A stretch of 64,000 nt of DNA. Origin: CAIKBL01 sp050247235 (lineage in GTDB: Bacteria > Pseudomonadota > Gammaproteobacteria > Ga0077536). Position 1 is the stretch's first letter, and each line of letters begins with the position of its first letter. A model generated the notes under the pieces. It worked only from the letters and a program-made list of their open reading frames with translations, ran no database searches and was not told where the DNA came from. The translations under genes and the position numbers were made by a program. The stretch is from the NCBI GenBank assembly GCA_050247235.1, contig JBFWUN010000001.1, positions 62,001 to 126,000 on the forward strand, in the 5' to 3' direction. Below are positions 39,658-49,518 of the stretch, piece by piece.

Positions 39658-42384
39658 GTGACCGCCCTTCTCGACACCAAGCTGATGCCTCCGCGGAAAC
39701 GTGGAGCGCTCGTCCACCGCCCCGGTCTCTCCGCGCGCTTTGCGCACTTGCGGGACACGCGCCTGATGTTCATCTGCGCGCCCGCGGGCTACGGCAAGAC
39801 CAGCGTCCTGGTCCAGGCACATGAACAACTTATCGGCTCCGGGCTTCACGCGGCATGGGTGAGCCTGGACGAGGGCGACAAGGATCTTTCACGCTTCGCG
39901 GCATACCTCGCGCGCGCCATCTCACATTGCGGGGTCTCGCTGGGACAGCCGGCGAACGCGTGGATCGGCGCGGAAGTGTCGCCGGCTCCCGAAGCCCTGC
40001 GCACGACGATCCTGAACGAACTGGCGCTGCTCCGGGACGACTTGTTCCTGCTGCTGGACGACTACCACCTCGTCTCGGACCCGGAGATCAAGGCGCTGGT
40101 CAATGCGCTGCTGCTCTCGCCGGCGCAGCAGCTCAGGCTCCTGGTCGCAAGCCGGACTCACAACGACCTGCCGCTCGCGCGACTGCGCGCACTGGGTCTC
40201 GTCGAGGAGATCGAGGTCGCGGACCTGACTTTCTCCGAGCCGGAGGTCGGCGAGTTCGTCGCCCGCGTGCGCGGCGCTCCGCTGAGCGCGGCGCAGGTCA
40301 CCCGGCTACGCGACGTCACCGAGGGCTGGGCGGCCAGCCTGCAGATGGCGAGCATCGCACTGCGGGACGTGGCGGATGTCGACCGCTTTCTCGATCGCTT
40401 CTCCGGGGAGAACAGCACCATCGGCGACTTTCTCGGCGACGAGGTCCTGCGCCAGCAGCCGGTGGATCTCCAGGAGTTCATGACGGTGAGCGCGCTGCTC
40501 GAGCGCCTCAACTGGAGCCTGTGCAACGCCGTCACCGGCGCAACGGACGGGCGTGCGATGATCGAAGTGCTGGAGCAGCGGAACCTGTTCCTGTTTTCGA
40601 TCGACCCGGAGCGAAAGTGGTTCCGCTACCACCCGTTGTTCGCGGACTTCCTGCGCCGGCGCTGCGCCGATCGCTACCCTGACCGCATCCGCAACTGTCA
40701 CCTGCGCGCGTCCGCATGGCTGGCTGACCATGGATTCATGGTTGAAGCCATCGAGCACGCGTTCAAGGCAGGCGACGATGATCGCGCGGGTCGCCTGCTG
40801 GATCGCGCCTCGGGCGACCTGTTCGCCGCCGGGCAGACCGGGACCCTGATGGCGTTGTCGGCCCGGCTGCCGCACGCGGTGCTGGCGCGTTTGCCGCACC
40901 TGCAGCTGGAACGCGCCTGGTACAGCCAGCTGTCCTGGAACTTCGCCGACGCGCGAATCGCGCTCGCGCACGTGCGTGCGGTCCTCGAGGATGGCACGTC
41001 ACTCGGCGGCGTGTCGGCGCGGGAACGGGCGCTGCTCGAATCCCGCCTCGCACATCGCGACATGATGCTGTCCGTCCTGTCCGACGACATGCACGAGGGC
41101 GCCCGCCGGGCCCGCGACTGGCTGGCGCGCGACACGTCACAGGATGCGTTTATGGCGGCTTCCACCGGCACGGCGATCATGGCCGCGCAGCGCGTGATGT
41201 TCCAGTGCGAAGGCACCTTGACCTCCGCGCGGATGCTGCACGCACGGTATGTCGAAGGCGGTGCGCGCTACGGACTGGTCTTTCACCAGTGCGTGGTGGG
41301 CAACGTGTTGTTCGAGCGCGGCGATCTCGATCTCGCCCACGATGCGTACGAGCGCGCGCTGCAGGTCGCAGTGGAACTCCAGGGCGAGCACTCGGCGCTG
41401 TACAACATGCCGGCCCTGATGTCCGGCGAACTGCATTACGAACGCAACCAGCTGCTCCGCTGCGAAGAGGTGCTCGCGCAACGCGACATCGGCACCCGTC
41501 TCGGCTTCGTGGACAACCTCATCGCCGGGTACGCGACCCGCGGCCGGCTGCACGCGCGGCGAGGCCGCCTGGACGAGGCCGCCGAACTGGTCCGCGAGGG
41601 GCTGTGGCTCGCGGCGCAGTACGCGTTCACGCGCATGGAAGCGGCGCTGCGGCACGAACAGGCGTGGCTGGTCGGGGAGGAGTCGGGGCGTGCGGGTGAC
41701 ACGTGGCCCGCGCGGCGCATCGGGTCGCCAGCTGTCGGCACTGCCGCCGCGAGTGCGCCGCGCGACGGTGTGACGATGACCGAGTTGCTCGTGGCGCTGA
41801 CGTCCGCGCGCGCATCGCTCGCGTCAGGGCAGCCGCGCGACGCCATACCCCTGCTGCGCAGCTGGCTGACTTTCACGCGCGATCGACGCTGCCACCGCGC
41901 GGCGACCCGTTGCGGTGCGCTGCTCACCCGCGTGCTGCTCGCGGCGGGCGACCGCCGAAGCGCGCTGCGCACGCTGACCGATGCGCTGGCGCTCGCCGCG
42001 CCCGGCGGCTTCATCCGCACGTTCGTTGACGAAGGCCCCGAAGTCGCGGCGCTCGTCGCCGAAATCGCTGAACAATGCGCCCACCCGCCGGCGAACACGC
42101 ACGCGACACTCGTGCGTCGGGCGTTCGAGAATCCCGATGACAGTACTTCGGTGCCCGGCATCCCGGACTCCGCGCATCCGGACGCGCAGGACGTCCTCAC
42201 GACGCGCGAGATCCAGATCCTGGAACTCGGTGCGCGGGGGATGCAGAACGCCGACATCGCGCAGGCCACCTTCCTGGCCCAGAGCACCGTGAAATGGTAC
42301 TGGCAGCGGATCTTCGAGAAACTGGCAGTCAGGCGGCGCCCGGACGCCATTCGCCGCGCCCGCGAGAACCACTGGATCCGATGA
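39658..42384 (+). CDS. MalT-like LuxR-family ATP-dependent regulator (LAL)
   Basis: A 908-residue large ATP-binding LuxR-type regulator. Order: NTPase with Walker A APAGYGKTS (41-49) and a Walker B-like LFLLLDDYHLVSDPE, winged helix and TPR-like sensor region, C-terminal LuxR HTH (about 845-908: LTTREIQILELGARGMQNADIA). MalT itself activates maltose genes in E. coli; relatives control degradation operons. Start GTG 39658, without a strong ribosome site. It is convergent with the Rieske oxygenase gene 28 bp away and is the natural candidate activator for the nearby catabolic genes, by inference. Confidence 0.9.
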   Translation: MTALLDTKLMPPRKRGALVHRPGLSARFAHLRDTRLMFICAPAGYGKTSVLVQAHEQLIGSGLHAAWVSLDEGDKDLSRFAAYLARAISHCGVSLGQPANAWIGAEVSPAPEALRTTILNELALLRDDLFLLLDDYHLVSDPEIKALVNALLLSPAQQLRLLVASRTHNDLPLARLRALGLVEEIEVADLTFSEPEVGEFVARVRGAPLSAAQVTRLRDVTEGWAASLQMASIALRDVADVDRFLDRFSGENSTIGDFLGDEVLRQQPVDLQEFMTVSALLERLNWSLCNAVTGATDGRAMIEVLEQRNLFLFSIDPERKWFRYHPLFADFLRRRCADRYPDRIRNCHLRASAWLADHGFMVEAIEHAFKAGDDDRAGRLLDRASGDLFAAGQTGTLMALSARLPHAVLARLPHLQLERAWYSQLSWNFADARIALAHVRAVLEDGTSLGGVSARERALLESRLAHRDMMLSVLSDDMHEGARRARDWLARDTSQDAFMAASTGTAIMAAQRVMFQCEGTLTSARMLHARYVEGGARYGLVFHQCVVGNVLFERGDLDLAHDAYERALQVAVELQGEHSALYNMPALMSGELHYERNQLLRCEEVLAQRDIGTRLGFVDNLIAGYATRGRLHARRGRLDEAAELVREGLWLAAQYAFTRMEAALRHEQAWLVGEESGRAGDTWPARRIGSPAVGTAAASAPRDGVTMTELLVALTSARASLASGQPRDAIPLLRSWLTFTRDRRCHRAATRCGALLTRVLLAAGDRRSALRTLTDALALAAPGGFIRTFVDEGPEVAALVAEIAEQCAHPPANTHATLVRRAFENPDDSTSVPGIPDSAHPDAQDVLTTREIQILELGARGMQNADIAQATFLAQSTVKWYWQRIFEKLAVRRRPDAIRRARENHWIR

Positions 42385-42412
42385 AGTCACCGCGCCTGCT
42401 GGCGACAGCCGG

Positions 42413-43498
42413 TTACGACGTGGCCGCGCGCTCCGCTTCCGCGTCGAGTGCCTTGTCCAGGATCCACAGCATGCGGCGCGGACCCGCGTCGTGCACGATG
42501 TCGATCGTCTGGAAGTCCGGCTTCTCCCGGTACCGCACGTATTGCGCCTCGAGCACGTGGCGATCTTCGGTGAAGGCGTCGTCGAGGTTGTCGCGCAGCA
42601 GTTCCGACAGTCCCGAAAACTCGCTTTGCCGGGAGGCTCCCCAGGAGTAGTAGTAGTCCACGGTATCCGCGTCTCTCGGCGTCACGGCCTGGCACGTCCA
42701 GGTGTCGGCGACGAGCGAGCCCGCCGGCGGGCCGTCGTCTCCGCCGTCGGGCGTGTACACCCGGAAATGCAGGACCCAGGTGCACGGCAGCGTGTGCGTG
42801 ATATCGAACTCGAGGTCGAAGCGGGCATCGTCGGGAAACAGGTGCTGGAGAAAGGAACTGATCGGCACGCCACGCACGACGTAGTACGTGTGCAGCGCGT
42901 GCCCCTGCACCGTGAAGCGCGGCCTGATGGCGGTGTAGCGCGCGCGGGTCAGCGCGTCATGGGCACCCAGCGTATCCCGGTGCACCCACGCGAGATGCGT
43001 GAGGTCGGCGAGGTTCGCGATCTCGAGGCGGTAGCTGGCCTGCACCTCCATGTGCGACGTCTTGACGTTCCAGCCCGGGTCGCCTGGACCGATCGCGTGC
43101 GGGATGAGCGCCGGATCAGCCTTGTCGATGTCGCCCATCCACACCCATACCCAGTTGTCCTGCTCGATGACCGGGAATGCCCGCACGCACGCACGCGGGG
43201 GAATCACCTGCTGTCCGGGGATCTCGTTGCACCGGCCATCGGGCCCGAAGCGCAAGCCATGGTAGAGGCAGCGCACGTGCTCGCCTTCCTTCTGGCCGAG
43301 CGACAGCGCGGCCTGCCGGTGCACACAGCGGTCTTCGAGCGCCACGATCCTGCCCGCCGGCGTGCGGTACAGCACCAGGCGCTCGCCGGCAATCCTGCGC
43401 GCGACCAGGGCGCCTCGTGCCTGGCCGGCGCCCTTGCGCTGACCCTGCGTGAACATGTAGTCCCAACCGGCGTTGTACCAGGCATTCCTGACGAACAT
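42413..43498 (-). CDS. Rieske non-haem iron oxygenase (VanA-like)
   Basis: A 361-residue single-component oxygenase subunit of the vanillate O-demethylase/toluenesulfonate monooxygenase group. Rieske cluster ligands are C58, H60, C77, H80 (CVH...CLYHGLRF); the mononuclear iron site is in ANLADLTHLAWVHRDTLG (H168, H173). AGGGGG is 6 bp before ATG 43498, so I prefer it over the ATG two codons earlier. The usual reductase (VanB-like) gene is not nearby. It is divergent from the GST gene. It likely demethylates or hydroxylates an aromatic compound. Confidence 0.88.
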   Translation of the reverse strand: MFVRNAWYNAGWDYMFTQGQRKGAGQARGALVARRIAGERLVLYRTPAGRIVALEDRCVHRQAALSLGQKEGEHVRCLYHGLRFGPDGRCNEIPGQQVIPPRACVRAFPVIEQDNWVWVWMGDIDKADPALIPHAIGPGDPGWNVKTSHMEVQASYRLEIANLADLTHLAWVHRDTLGAHDALTRARYTAIRPRFTVQGHALHTYYVVRGVPISSFLQHLFPDDARFDLEFDITHTLPCTWVLHFRVYTPDGGDDGPPAGSLVADTWTCQAVTPRDADTVDYYYSWGASRQSEFSGLSELLRDNLDDAFTEDRHVLEAQYVRYREKPDFQTIDIVHDAGPRRMLWILDKALDAEAERAATS

Positions 43499-43716
43499 GT
43501 GCATCCCCCTGAGATCCAGGCAGGGCAGCGTAGCGTCCCTCCGCGCGACGGGCACCCGCCTTTTGGGAGGGTCACCTGATCGGCACACGGGTGTCATGGA
43601 CATCCCCAATCCCTGCACTGTCGCCGGAGCGATCTGCAGGACTGCACGTTCCGACCGCCGCACGGTCGCGCTACGCTGGACGCCATCCGCAATCGTTCGA
43701 GTGAACTGGAGGCCGT

Positions 43717-44523
43717 ATGCCGCTCGCGCTGTACACGCACCCGATGTCCCCCTGCGCACAGAAGGTCCGCATCGTGCTCAGCGAAAAATCGCTCACGTGG
43801 GAAGCACGGCACGTCGACCTCGCCGGCAAGGCCAACCTGTCGGCGGACTACCTGAAGCTCAATCCCCTCGGCGTCGTGCCGACCCTGGTGGATGACGGGC
43901 ATCCCATCATCGAGTCGTCGATCATCTGCGAGTACCTCGAGGATCGCTTCCCCACGCCCCCGCTGCGTCCCGCATCCCCGGTGGCCGTCGCCGCGATGCG
44001 CCTGTGGATGAAGCACGTGGACAACAAGCTGCATCCGTCCTGCGGCGCGCTGCAGTGGCCACTGGTGATGGCGGACAAGCTTCGGCTGCTTCCCGCCGTC
44101 GAACAGGATCGGCTGCTGGACCAGGTGCCGGAGAAACCGCGGCGCGAACGTCAGCGCCGCCTGCTGCGAATGGGTTACGACGCGCCGGATGTCGCGGACG
44201 GCGTGCAGGTATACGAGCAGACCATCGCCGACCTGGAGTTGCTGCTCGCCACCCAGCCCTGGATCGCGGGGGATGCGTTCTCGCTGGCCGACGCCTCCGT
44301 TGCGCCGTACTTCCAGACGCTCCACCAGTTCGGATGGGAGGCCTGGTACGAATCCCGTCCCAATGTCGCTGACTGGTATAGACGGGTGCGCGCCCGCCGG
44401 TCCTACCAGGAAGGCGTGGCAGCGGATTTCTCGGCGGAAAAGCTCGCCGACCTCCGCGAACGCGGGCGCGACGCGTGGCAGAAGATCATGGTCCTGAAGG
44501 ATCCCGCGCGCGGGGCGGCCTGA
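43717..44523 (+). CDS. Glutathione S-transferase (LigF-like length)
   Basis: A 268-residue GST, longer than usual, with an N-terminal domain YTHPMSPCAQKVRIVLSEKSLTW, NPLGVVPTLVDDGHPIIESSIICEYLEDRF and a helical C-terminal domain with a long insert (LDQVPEKPRRERQRRLLRMG). Such lengths occur among beta-etherase (LigE/F) and dehalogenase-type GSTs. It has an ACTGGAGG ribosome site. Being divergent from the Rieske oxygenase and beside a Baeyer-Villiger enzyme fits aromatic ether or ketone breakdown, but the substrate is not readable. Confidence 0.87.
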   Translation: MPLALYTHPMSPCAQKVRIVLSEKSLTWEARHVDLAGKANLSADYLKLNPLGVVPTLVDDGHPIIESSIICEYLEDRFPTPPLRPASPVAVAAMRLWMKHVDNKLHPSCGALQWPLVMADKLRLLPAVEQDRLLDQVPEKPRRERQRRLLRMGYDAPDVADGVQVYEQTIADLELLLATQPWIAGDAFSLADASVAPYFQTLHQFGWEAWYESRPNVADWYRRVRARRSYQEGVAADFSAEKLADLRERGRDAWQKIMVLKDPARGAA

Positions 44524-44595
44524 TTCGCGCGCCGGGCGGCGATCGCATCACGCGTCCGCGTCCCGGCGGCCGCTGCCCGGCGAGCGACCCGTCAC

Positions 44596-46203
44596 TCAGC
44601 GGATTTCGAATCCCCGGTAACCACTCGCGGTCACCTCGGCGAAGGTGTCGTGGAACGACGGCACGCTGCCCGCCCACAGCAGGAAACGCTTCTCCGCCTT
44701 GTTCTCCGGGTTGTTGTTGCCGAAGAACCAGGAGTCGCGCATGTCGTCGATGATGAGCCCCTTGACTGAGTCGTAGCAGAACTGCGTCCACGCGCCTTCC
44801 GCGTCCAACGTCGGCTGGATCGATCGATGTCCTCCGCTGCGCACGTGGTCGATACAGTCGACGATCCACTCCACCGCCGTCTCCGCGCAGCGCGTCGCGT
44901 TGCAGAACACCGCGGGATGGTGCGGTCCGCTGGTGACGAAGAAATTGGGGAAACCCGCGATCTGAACGCCCATGTTCGTCCGCGGACCGTCAGACCACTT
45001 CTCGCGCAACGTCAGCCCTTTCTCCCCCCGGATGTCCATCCGCAGCAGCGCGCCGGTGAGACTCTGGAAGCCCGTGCCGTAGATGAGAACGTCGAGATCA
45101 TAGGCCTGCGCGGTGGTGTCCACGCCGCGTGGCGTGATGCGGGTGACCGGCGTGGCGCGCAGGTCCACGAGTTCCACGTTGTCCCGGTTGAAGGTCTCGT
45201 AGTAGTTCGTCTCGCCCGGCGGACGCTTGGTCCCGAACGGATGGTTTTTCGGAATCAGCTTCTCCGCGACCACCGGATCCTTCACGCGCTGGCGGATCTT
45301 GGCCGCGAGGAACTCGCTCACTTCCTCCGCAAACGCGCGGTTGGTGAACATGTCGTTGTAGTTCGCGAACCACAGGGCGAATCCACCGCGGTCATAGAGT
45401 TCCTGGTACTTCGCGAAGCGCGCTTCCTTCGAAGGCTCATCGGTGCTGGCATGCGGATCCATATCGTGGATGAATCCGGCGAACGTGCGTTTGCACAGTG
45501 CGACAATTTCATCAGCCTTGGATGCGAGTTCGCGCTGCTCGTCGGGCGTCAGGCGGCGGTTGCGCAGCGGCGTGCACCAGTTGGCCGTGCGCTGGAACAC
45601 GGTCAGGTGGCCCGCATCGGGCGCGATCGTCTGGATGATCTGGACCGCCGTCGGACCGCTGCCGATGATGCCGACGCGTTTGCCGCGGACATCCACCCCT
45701 TCCTTCGGCCAGCGGGCCGAATGTACCGTGAGCCCGGCGAACTCGCCTTCCCCTGCATAGTCCGGCGGCTGCGGGGCAGACAGGAAACCGGTGGCGGCCA
45801 CGACGAACTGCGCGCGTGCCCGCCGCCCACCGGCGATGGTGAGCTCCCAGCAGCCATCGTGCTCGTCGTAGCGCAGCTGCTCCACGCGCGAATCGAATTC
45901 GTACTCGCGGCGCAGGTCGAACCGATCCGCCACGAAATTGAGGTACCGCTCGATCTCGGGCTGGGCCGCGAACGCCTCGCTCCACTGCCATTCGTCGAAC
46001 AGCGCCTTGGAGAATGAGTACTGGTACGAATAGCTCTCCGAATCGAACCGCGCGCCGGGATAGCGGTTCCAGTACCACGTGCCACCGACACCCGAGGCTG
46101 CGTCGAAGCCGCGTACGGACAGGCCGCGTTCGCGCAGGCGATAGACCGCGTACAGGCCGGAGATGCCGGCGCCGATGACGATCGCGTCGAAGGTTTCGGT
46201 CAT
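44596..46203 (-). CDS. Type I Baeyer-Villiger monooxygenase
   Basis: A 535-residue FAD enzyme that uses NADPH and O2 to turn ketones into esters or lactones. The FAD Rossmann motif is GAGISG (11-16); the type I fingerprint F-x-G-x3-H-x3-W-P is met exactly by FAGLTVHSARWP (155-166); the second Rossmann motif IGSGPTAVQ follows. Resembles cyclohexanone and phenylacetone monooxygenases, and the length is right. ATG 46203 is used; GGAGG lies about 10 bp upstream. The downstream lactone hydrolase usual for such pathways is not seen here. Confidence 0.95.
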   Translation of the reverse strand: MTETFDAIVIGAGISGLYAVYRLRERGLSVRGFDAASGVGGTWYWNRYPGARFDSESYSYQYSFSKALFDEWQWSEAFAAQPEIERYLNFVADRFDLRREYEFDSRVEQLRYDEHDGCWELTIAGGRRARAQFVVAATGFLSAPQPPDYAGEGEFAGLTVHSARWPKEGVDVRGKRVGIIGSGPTAVQIIQTIAPDAGHLTVFQRTANWCTPLRNRRLTPDEQRELASKADEIVALCKRTFAGFIHDMDPHASTDEPSKEARFAKYQELYDRGGFALWFANYNDMFTNRAFAEEVSEFLAAKIRQRVKDPVVAEKLIPKNHPFGTKRPPGETNYYETFNRDNVELVDLRATPVTRITPRGVDTTAQAYDLDVLIYGTGFQSLTGALLRMDIRGEKGLTLREKWSDGPRTNMGVQIAGFPNFFVTSGPHHPAVFCNATRCAETAVEWIVDCIDHVRSGGHRSIQPTLDAEGAWTQFCYDSVKGLIIDDMRDSWFFGNNNPENKAEKRFLLWAGSVPSFHDTFAEVTASGYRGFEIR

Positions 46204-46511
46204 GGAAGAGGGGCCTCCGGGAGAATCGGGTGTGGGGTGCACACTAACCACGAATCCGCGCACGCTGGCAAGGGTTCGGGCGCCAGCGCACGGCGTGGCG
46301 GGCCCGGATTCGGAAGGTTCCTATTCATTTCCGTGCCGCGGCCGCGCAGCCCGCCACGCCGGCCAGGCGCCTCACGACGGGCAATCCGGGGAGATCGCGC
46401 TACACTGCGTGACCCGCGCCACGCGCAGACTGGCGCCAGGATGCTGCCGCGTGGCGGCCTCCCGCACCGTCGCGCAGCGCCTGTCATCGATGCCGCGAGT
46501 CGACCAGCACC
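46204..46511. other. Divergent intergenic region, monooxygenase / MHS transporter
   Basis: 308 bp between divergent genes. It holds TACACT at 46401-46406, a possible -10 for the transporter, without a good -35. I see no clear hairpin, repeat or operator. Confidence 0.4.
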
Positions 46512-47783
46512 GTGCAACATTCCCGTCGGCTCAAGAACATCCTCGGCGCCTCGGCCGGCAATTTCGTCGAATGGTTCGACTGGTTCGCCTACGCATCGTT
46601 CGCGTTGTACTTTTCACGTGCATTCTTTCCAGCCGGTGACCAGACCGCGCAACTGATGTACAGCGCGTTCGTGTTCGCGGGCGGCTTTCTCGTCCGTCCG
46701 ATCGGCGCGCTCCTGTTCGGGACCTACGCGGACCGGGCCGGACGCCGCGCCGCGCTCACCCTCTCCGTGGCGCTCATGTGCGGCGGCGCGCTGCTGATCG
46801 CGGTGACGCCGACCGGGCTGGGCGCAGTGTCCCCGGCCTTGCTGATCCTCGCGCGGCTGATGCAGGGCCTCGCCGTGGGCGGCGAGTACGGCGCGTCCGC
46901 CACGTACGTCAGCGAGATGGCGACGCGCGAACGGCGCGGATTCTGGTCCGGCTTCCTGTACATCTCGCTGATCGGGGGACAGCTGGCAGCGATGAGCCTG
47001 CAGGTGCTCCTGCAGCGCCTGCTCAGCGAGGAAGCGCTGTATGCGTGGGGCTGGCGCATTCCGTTCGCGCTGGGCGCCGCGCTGGCCGTGGTCGTGTTCT
47101 GGATTCGTCGCAACATCGAGGAGACGTCGCACTTCACCCACGAACGCTCGGCACCCGAGTCGCGGGGGCGCGCGCTGACGCTGTTCGCGGCGTATCCCCG
47201 CGAGACGGCCATCGTCTTCACCTTGACCGCCGGTGGTGCCGTGGGCTTCTACACGTACGCCATCTACATGCAGAAGTTGCTGGTCAACAGCGCGGGGATG
47301 AGCAGGAGTGTCGCCGCCGAGGTGATGACCGCGGTGCTCGCCACGATGATCTTCTTCCCGCCGCTCGTCGGGTGGCTCGCCGACAAGGTGGGGCACAAGC
47401 GGACCATGCTCGCCGGCTTCGGCGCGAGTGCGCTCTGCGCGGTGCCGACCCTGCACGCGCTGCGCGTCGTGCAGGATCCGCTGACGGCGTACCTGCTGTG
47501 CGTCGCGGTGCTGTTCCTGCTGTCCGGCTACTACGCGCTCAGCGCGATACTCAAGGCCGAGCTCTATCCCACGCACATCCGCGGACTGGGCGTGTCGCTG
47601 CCGTATGCGATCGCGCTCGCGCTGTTCGGCGGCAACGCGGAAAGCGCGGCGCTCTACCTGAAGCACATCGGGCAGGAGACCACCTACTACTGGGGTGTCG
47701 CGGTGCTGTTTGCGCTTGCCTTCGTCGCGGCGACGCTGATGCCGGATCCCCAGCGGCACGGACACCTCGGGGACCGGCGATAG
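46512..47783 (+). CDS. MHS-family (KgtP/ShiA-type) major facilitator
   Basis: A 423-residue transporter with 12 predicted helices of the metabolite:H+ symporter family: GASAGNFVEWFDWFAYASFAL at helix 1 and FGTYADRAGRR in loop 2-3 are signatures, and LADKVGHKRTM the second copy. Relatives carry dicarboxylates, shikimate or proline betaine. GTG 46512 is the start. It is divergent from the Baeyer-Villiger gene and convergent with the hvfC-like gene, so its substrate may be that ketone pathway's acid. Inference. Confidence 0.9.
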   Translation: MQHSRRLKNILGASAGNFVEWFDWFAYASFALYFSRAFFPAGDQTAQLMYSAFVFAGGFLVRPIGALLFGTYADRAGRRAALTLSVALMCGGALLIAVTPTGLGAVSPALLILARLMQGLAVGGEYGASATYVSEMATRERRGFWSGFLYISLIGGQLAAMSLQVLLQRLLSEEALYAWGWRIPFALGAALAVVVFWIRRNIEETSHFTHERSAPESRGRALTLFAAYPRETAIVFTLTAGGAVGFYTYAIYMQKLLVNSAGMSRSVAAEVMTAVLATMIFFPPLVGWLADKVGHKRTMLAGFGASALCAVPTLHALRVVQDPLTAYLLCVAVLFLLSGYYALSAILKAELYPTHIRGLGVSLPYAIALALFGGNAESAALYLKHIGQETTYYWGVAVLFALAFVAATLMPDPQRHGHLGDRR

Positions 47784-47874
47784 CCATGCGTCAATGCGGG
47801 GTTGTCGACGGCTTCGGGGGCGGCTGCGGGCAGATCCCCGCTGCCGCCGCAGACTCCGGCACGACCGTTCAGCG

Positions 47875-48654
47875 CTATGTCCTCCCGGGGATGCGTGCGC
47901 CCAGTACCAGCTGCCGCTCCCACAGGTCGTTCAGGATGTCGCGCCCGAAGGCCGCGAGCCGGGCGGGTTGCGGATGCGCGAGTTCCAGCGCGATCTGCTG
48001 CACGAGCTCGGCGCCGCGGCGGCGCGCGTCGTTGTACAGCATCAGTTCGACCAGCCGCGCGGTCACCGGGGTCAGCTCGACGAACGCCACCCTGTCCTCG
48101 TCGTCGCGGTAGACAACGAGGTAGGTCGGGTTCTCCGGGGGAATATCCGGGAGGTGATCGGGTGAGATGCGCTGCACCGGGTAGCGGTACACGTGCGCGC
48201 GTGCCAGCGGGTTGAGTACCGGTACGTCCTCAAAGGGATCCGCGTCCGTGTCCACGTGGACGTCGTCTATCTCGCGCGTGTCGTAGCTGACTTCGAGCTC
48301 CAGCGCCTCGTAATGCGCGAGCTCGCGCGCGAAGTGGGGCAGTTCCGTCGCGATCGCGTCTTCCTGCAGGAAGCGGACAAACTCACCGGACAGCCGGGTG
48401 AAGAGCGGCGTATGGGCCCGGTGCCGCGCGAGAAACGCGCGCACCGTCCGTGCCCACGCGGCATCCGGCAATACCGCGCGCAGCACCGGGAAGCAGCTCG
48501 CGAGCAGCGCATCGAGATTCCGCCGCACGAGGTCTGCATACAGCGCCATCCTGGCAGGCGCCACGTCGCCGGGAGGCGCGGTCCGCGCCGGGTCGCGGAC
48601 GTGGGCGGTGAACACCGCCTGCACATCGCGGAAACCGGCCACGCGGACGCTCAC
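47875..48654 (-). CDS. hvfC: DUF2063 protein, HvfC/BufC-like partner of MNIO enzyme
   Basis: A 259-residue protein of the DUF2063 family, the recognition partner of MNIO enzymes. The helical N-terminal half contains FRDVQAVFTAHVRDP, ALYADLVRRNLDALLASCFPVLRAVL and FVRFLQEDAIATELPHFARELAHYEALELEVSYD, which is highly characteristic; the C-terminal half is a beta-rich domain. The start is GTG 48654, overlapping the MNIO stop by 4 bp (GTGA). In characterised systems it binds the precursor and the enzyme. No metal-binding cysteines are apparent. The convergent MHS gene ends 91 bp away. Confidence 0.88.
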   Translation of the reverse strand: MSVRVAGFRDVQAVFTAHVRDPARTAPPGDVAPARMALYADLVRRNLDALLASCFPVLRAVLPDAAWARTVRAFLARHRAHTPLFTRLSGEFVRFLQEDAIATELPHFARELAHYEALELEVSYDTREIDDVHVDTDADPFEDVPVLNPLARAHVYRYPVQRISPDHLPDIPPENPTYLVVYRDDEDRVAFVELTPVTARLVELMLYNDARRRGAELVQQIALELAHPQPARLAAFGRDILNDLWERQLVLGARIPGRT

Positions 48655-49478
48655 GCCGCCACGCGGGCGGCGGCACGCTGGGTGGCGCCGATGCGCGTCA
48701 TCTCGTCCACGAGTACCGCGAACGGCGGCAGGTTGGCGTCCCGCTCGAGCACGGTCGGAATCGCGCCAAAACGGGTGTACGCAGCTTCGAGCAGCGACCA
48801 CACCGGCGCGACGACGTCCGCGCCGTGGGTATCGATCACGAGATCGGGTGCTTCCTGGTGGTGTCCGGCCACGTGGGCGTAGACGATGCGTTCACGCGGC
48901 ATCCGCGCGAGGAACGCCACGGGATCGTAGCCGTGGTTGAGGCCGTTGACGTACACGTTGTTCACGTCGAGCAGGAGATCGCAATCGGCCTCCTCCAGGA
49001 CGGTGCCGATGAAGTCCGCCTCCGACATCTCGGCGCCGGGCGCGCAGTAATAGGACACATTCTCCAGCGCGATCCGGCGGCCCAGGAAGTCCTGCACGCG
49101 CCGCACCCGCGCAGCCACGTGCCGGGCGGCGTCCAGGGTGAACGGGATGGGCATCAGCTCGTACAGGTGACCGTCGTCTGCACAGAAGCTCAGGTGTTCG
49201 CTGTAGATCCGGGCCTCGTGGACTTCGAGGAACGTCTTGAGCCTCGTCAGGAAGGTCTCGTCGAGGGCCGCCGTGCCCCCGATGTTCAGGGACAGCCCGT
49301 GGCATACCACCGGCACCTGTTCGGTGACCGCACGCAACGCGCGACCGAGGGCTCCGCCCAGGTCGAGCCAGTTCTCCGGCGCGATCTCGACGAAGTCGAT
49401 CGCCGCCGGGAACTCGTCCTCCAGCGCGCGCAGATGCGCGCGCCGGAGTCCGAGACCCTGGCCGTGGATGGCGCTCAC
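48651..49478 (-). CDS. hvfB: MNIO (DUF692) iron oxidase, HvfB/BufB-like
   Basis: A 275-residue multinuclear non-haem iron oxidative enzyme (DUF692, TIM barrel). Candidate metal ligands occur in VCHGLSLNIGG, YSEHLSFC, LENVSYY, DCDLLLDVNNVYVNG, AHVAGHHQ, DTHGADV and LERDANLP. Such enzymes modify cysteines in small precursors; with HvfC they make oxazolone/thioamide-type groups that bind copper. GTG 49478 is chosen: the frame is open upstream, but that part would overlap the precursor gene and read its 30-bp repeats. No strong ribosome site, so translation may be coupled to hvfA, 40 bp upstream. Confidence 0.9.
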   Translation of the reverse strand: MSAIHGQGLGLRRAHLRALEDEFPAAIDFVEIAPENWLDLGGALGRALRAVTEQVPVVCHGLSLNIGGTAALDETFLTRLKTFLEVHEARIYSEHLSFCADDGHLYELMPIPFTLDAARHVAARVRRVQDFLGRRIALENVSYYCAPGAEMSEADFIGTVLEEADCDLLLDVNNVYVNGLNHGYDPVAFLARMPRERIVYAHVAGHHQEAPDLVIDTHGADVVAPVWSLLEAAYTRFGAIPTVLERDANLPPFAVLVDEMTRIGATQRAAARVAA

Positions 49479-49518
49479 GCGACGGCAGGCCGCGGGTTCG
49501 CGCAGCGGGCCGTGCGCG

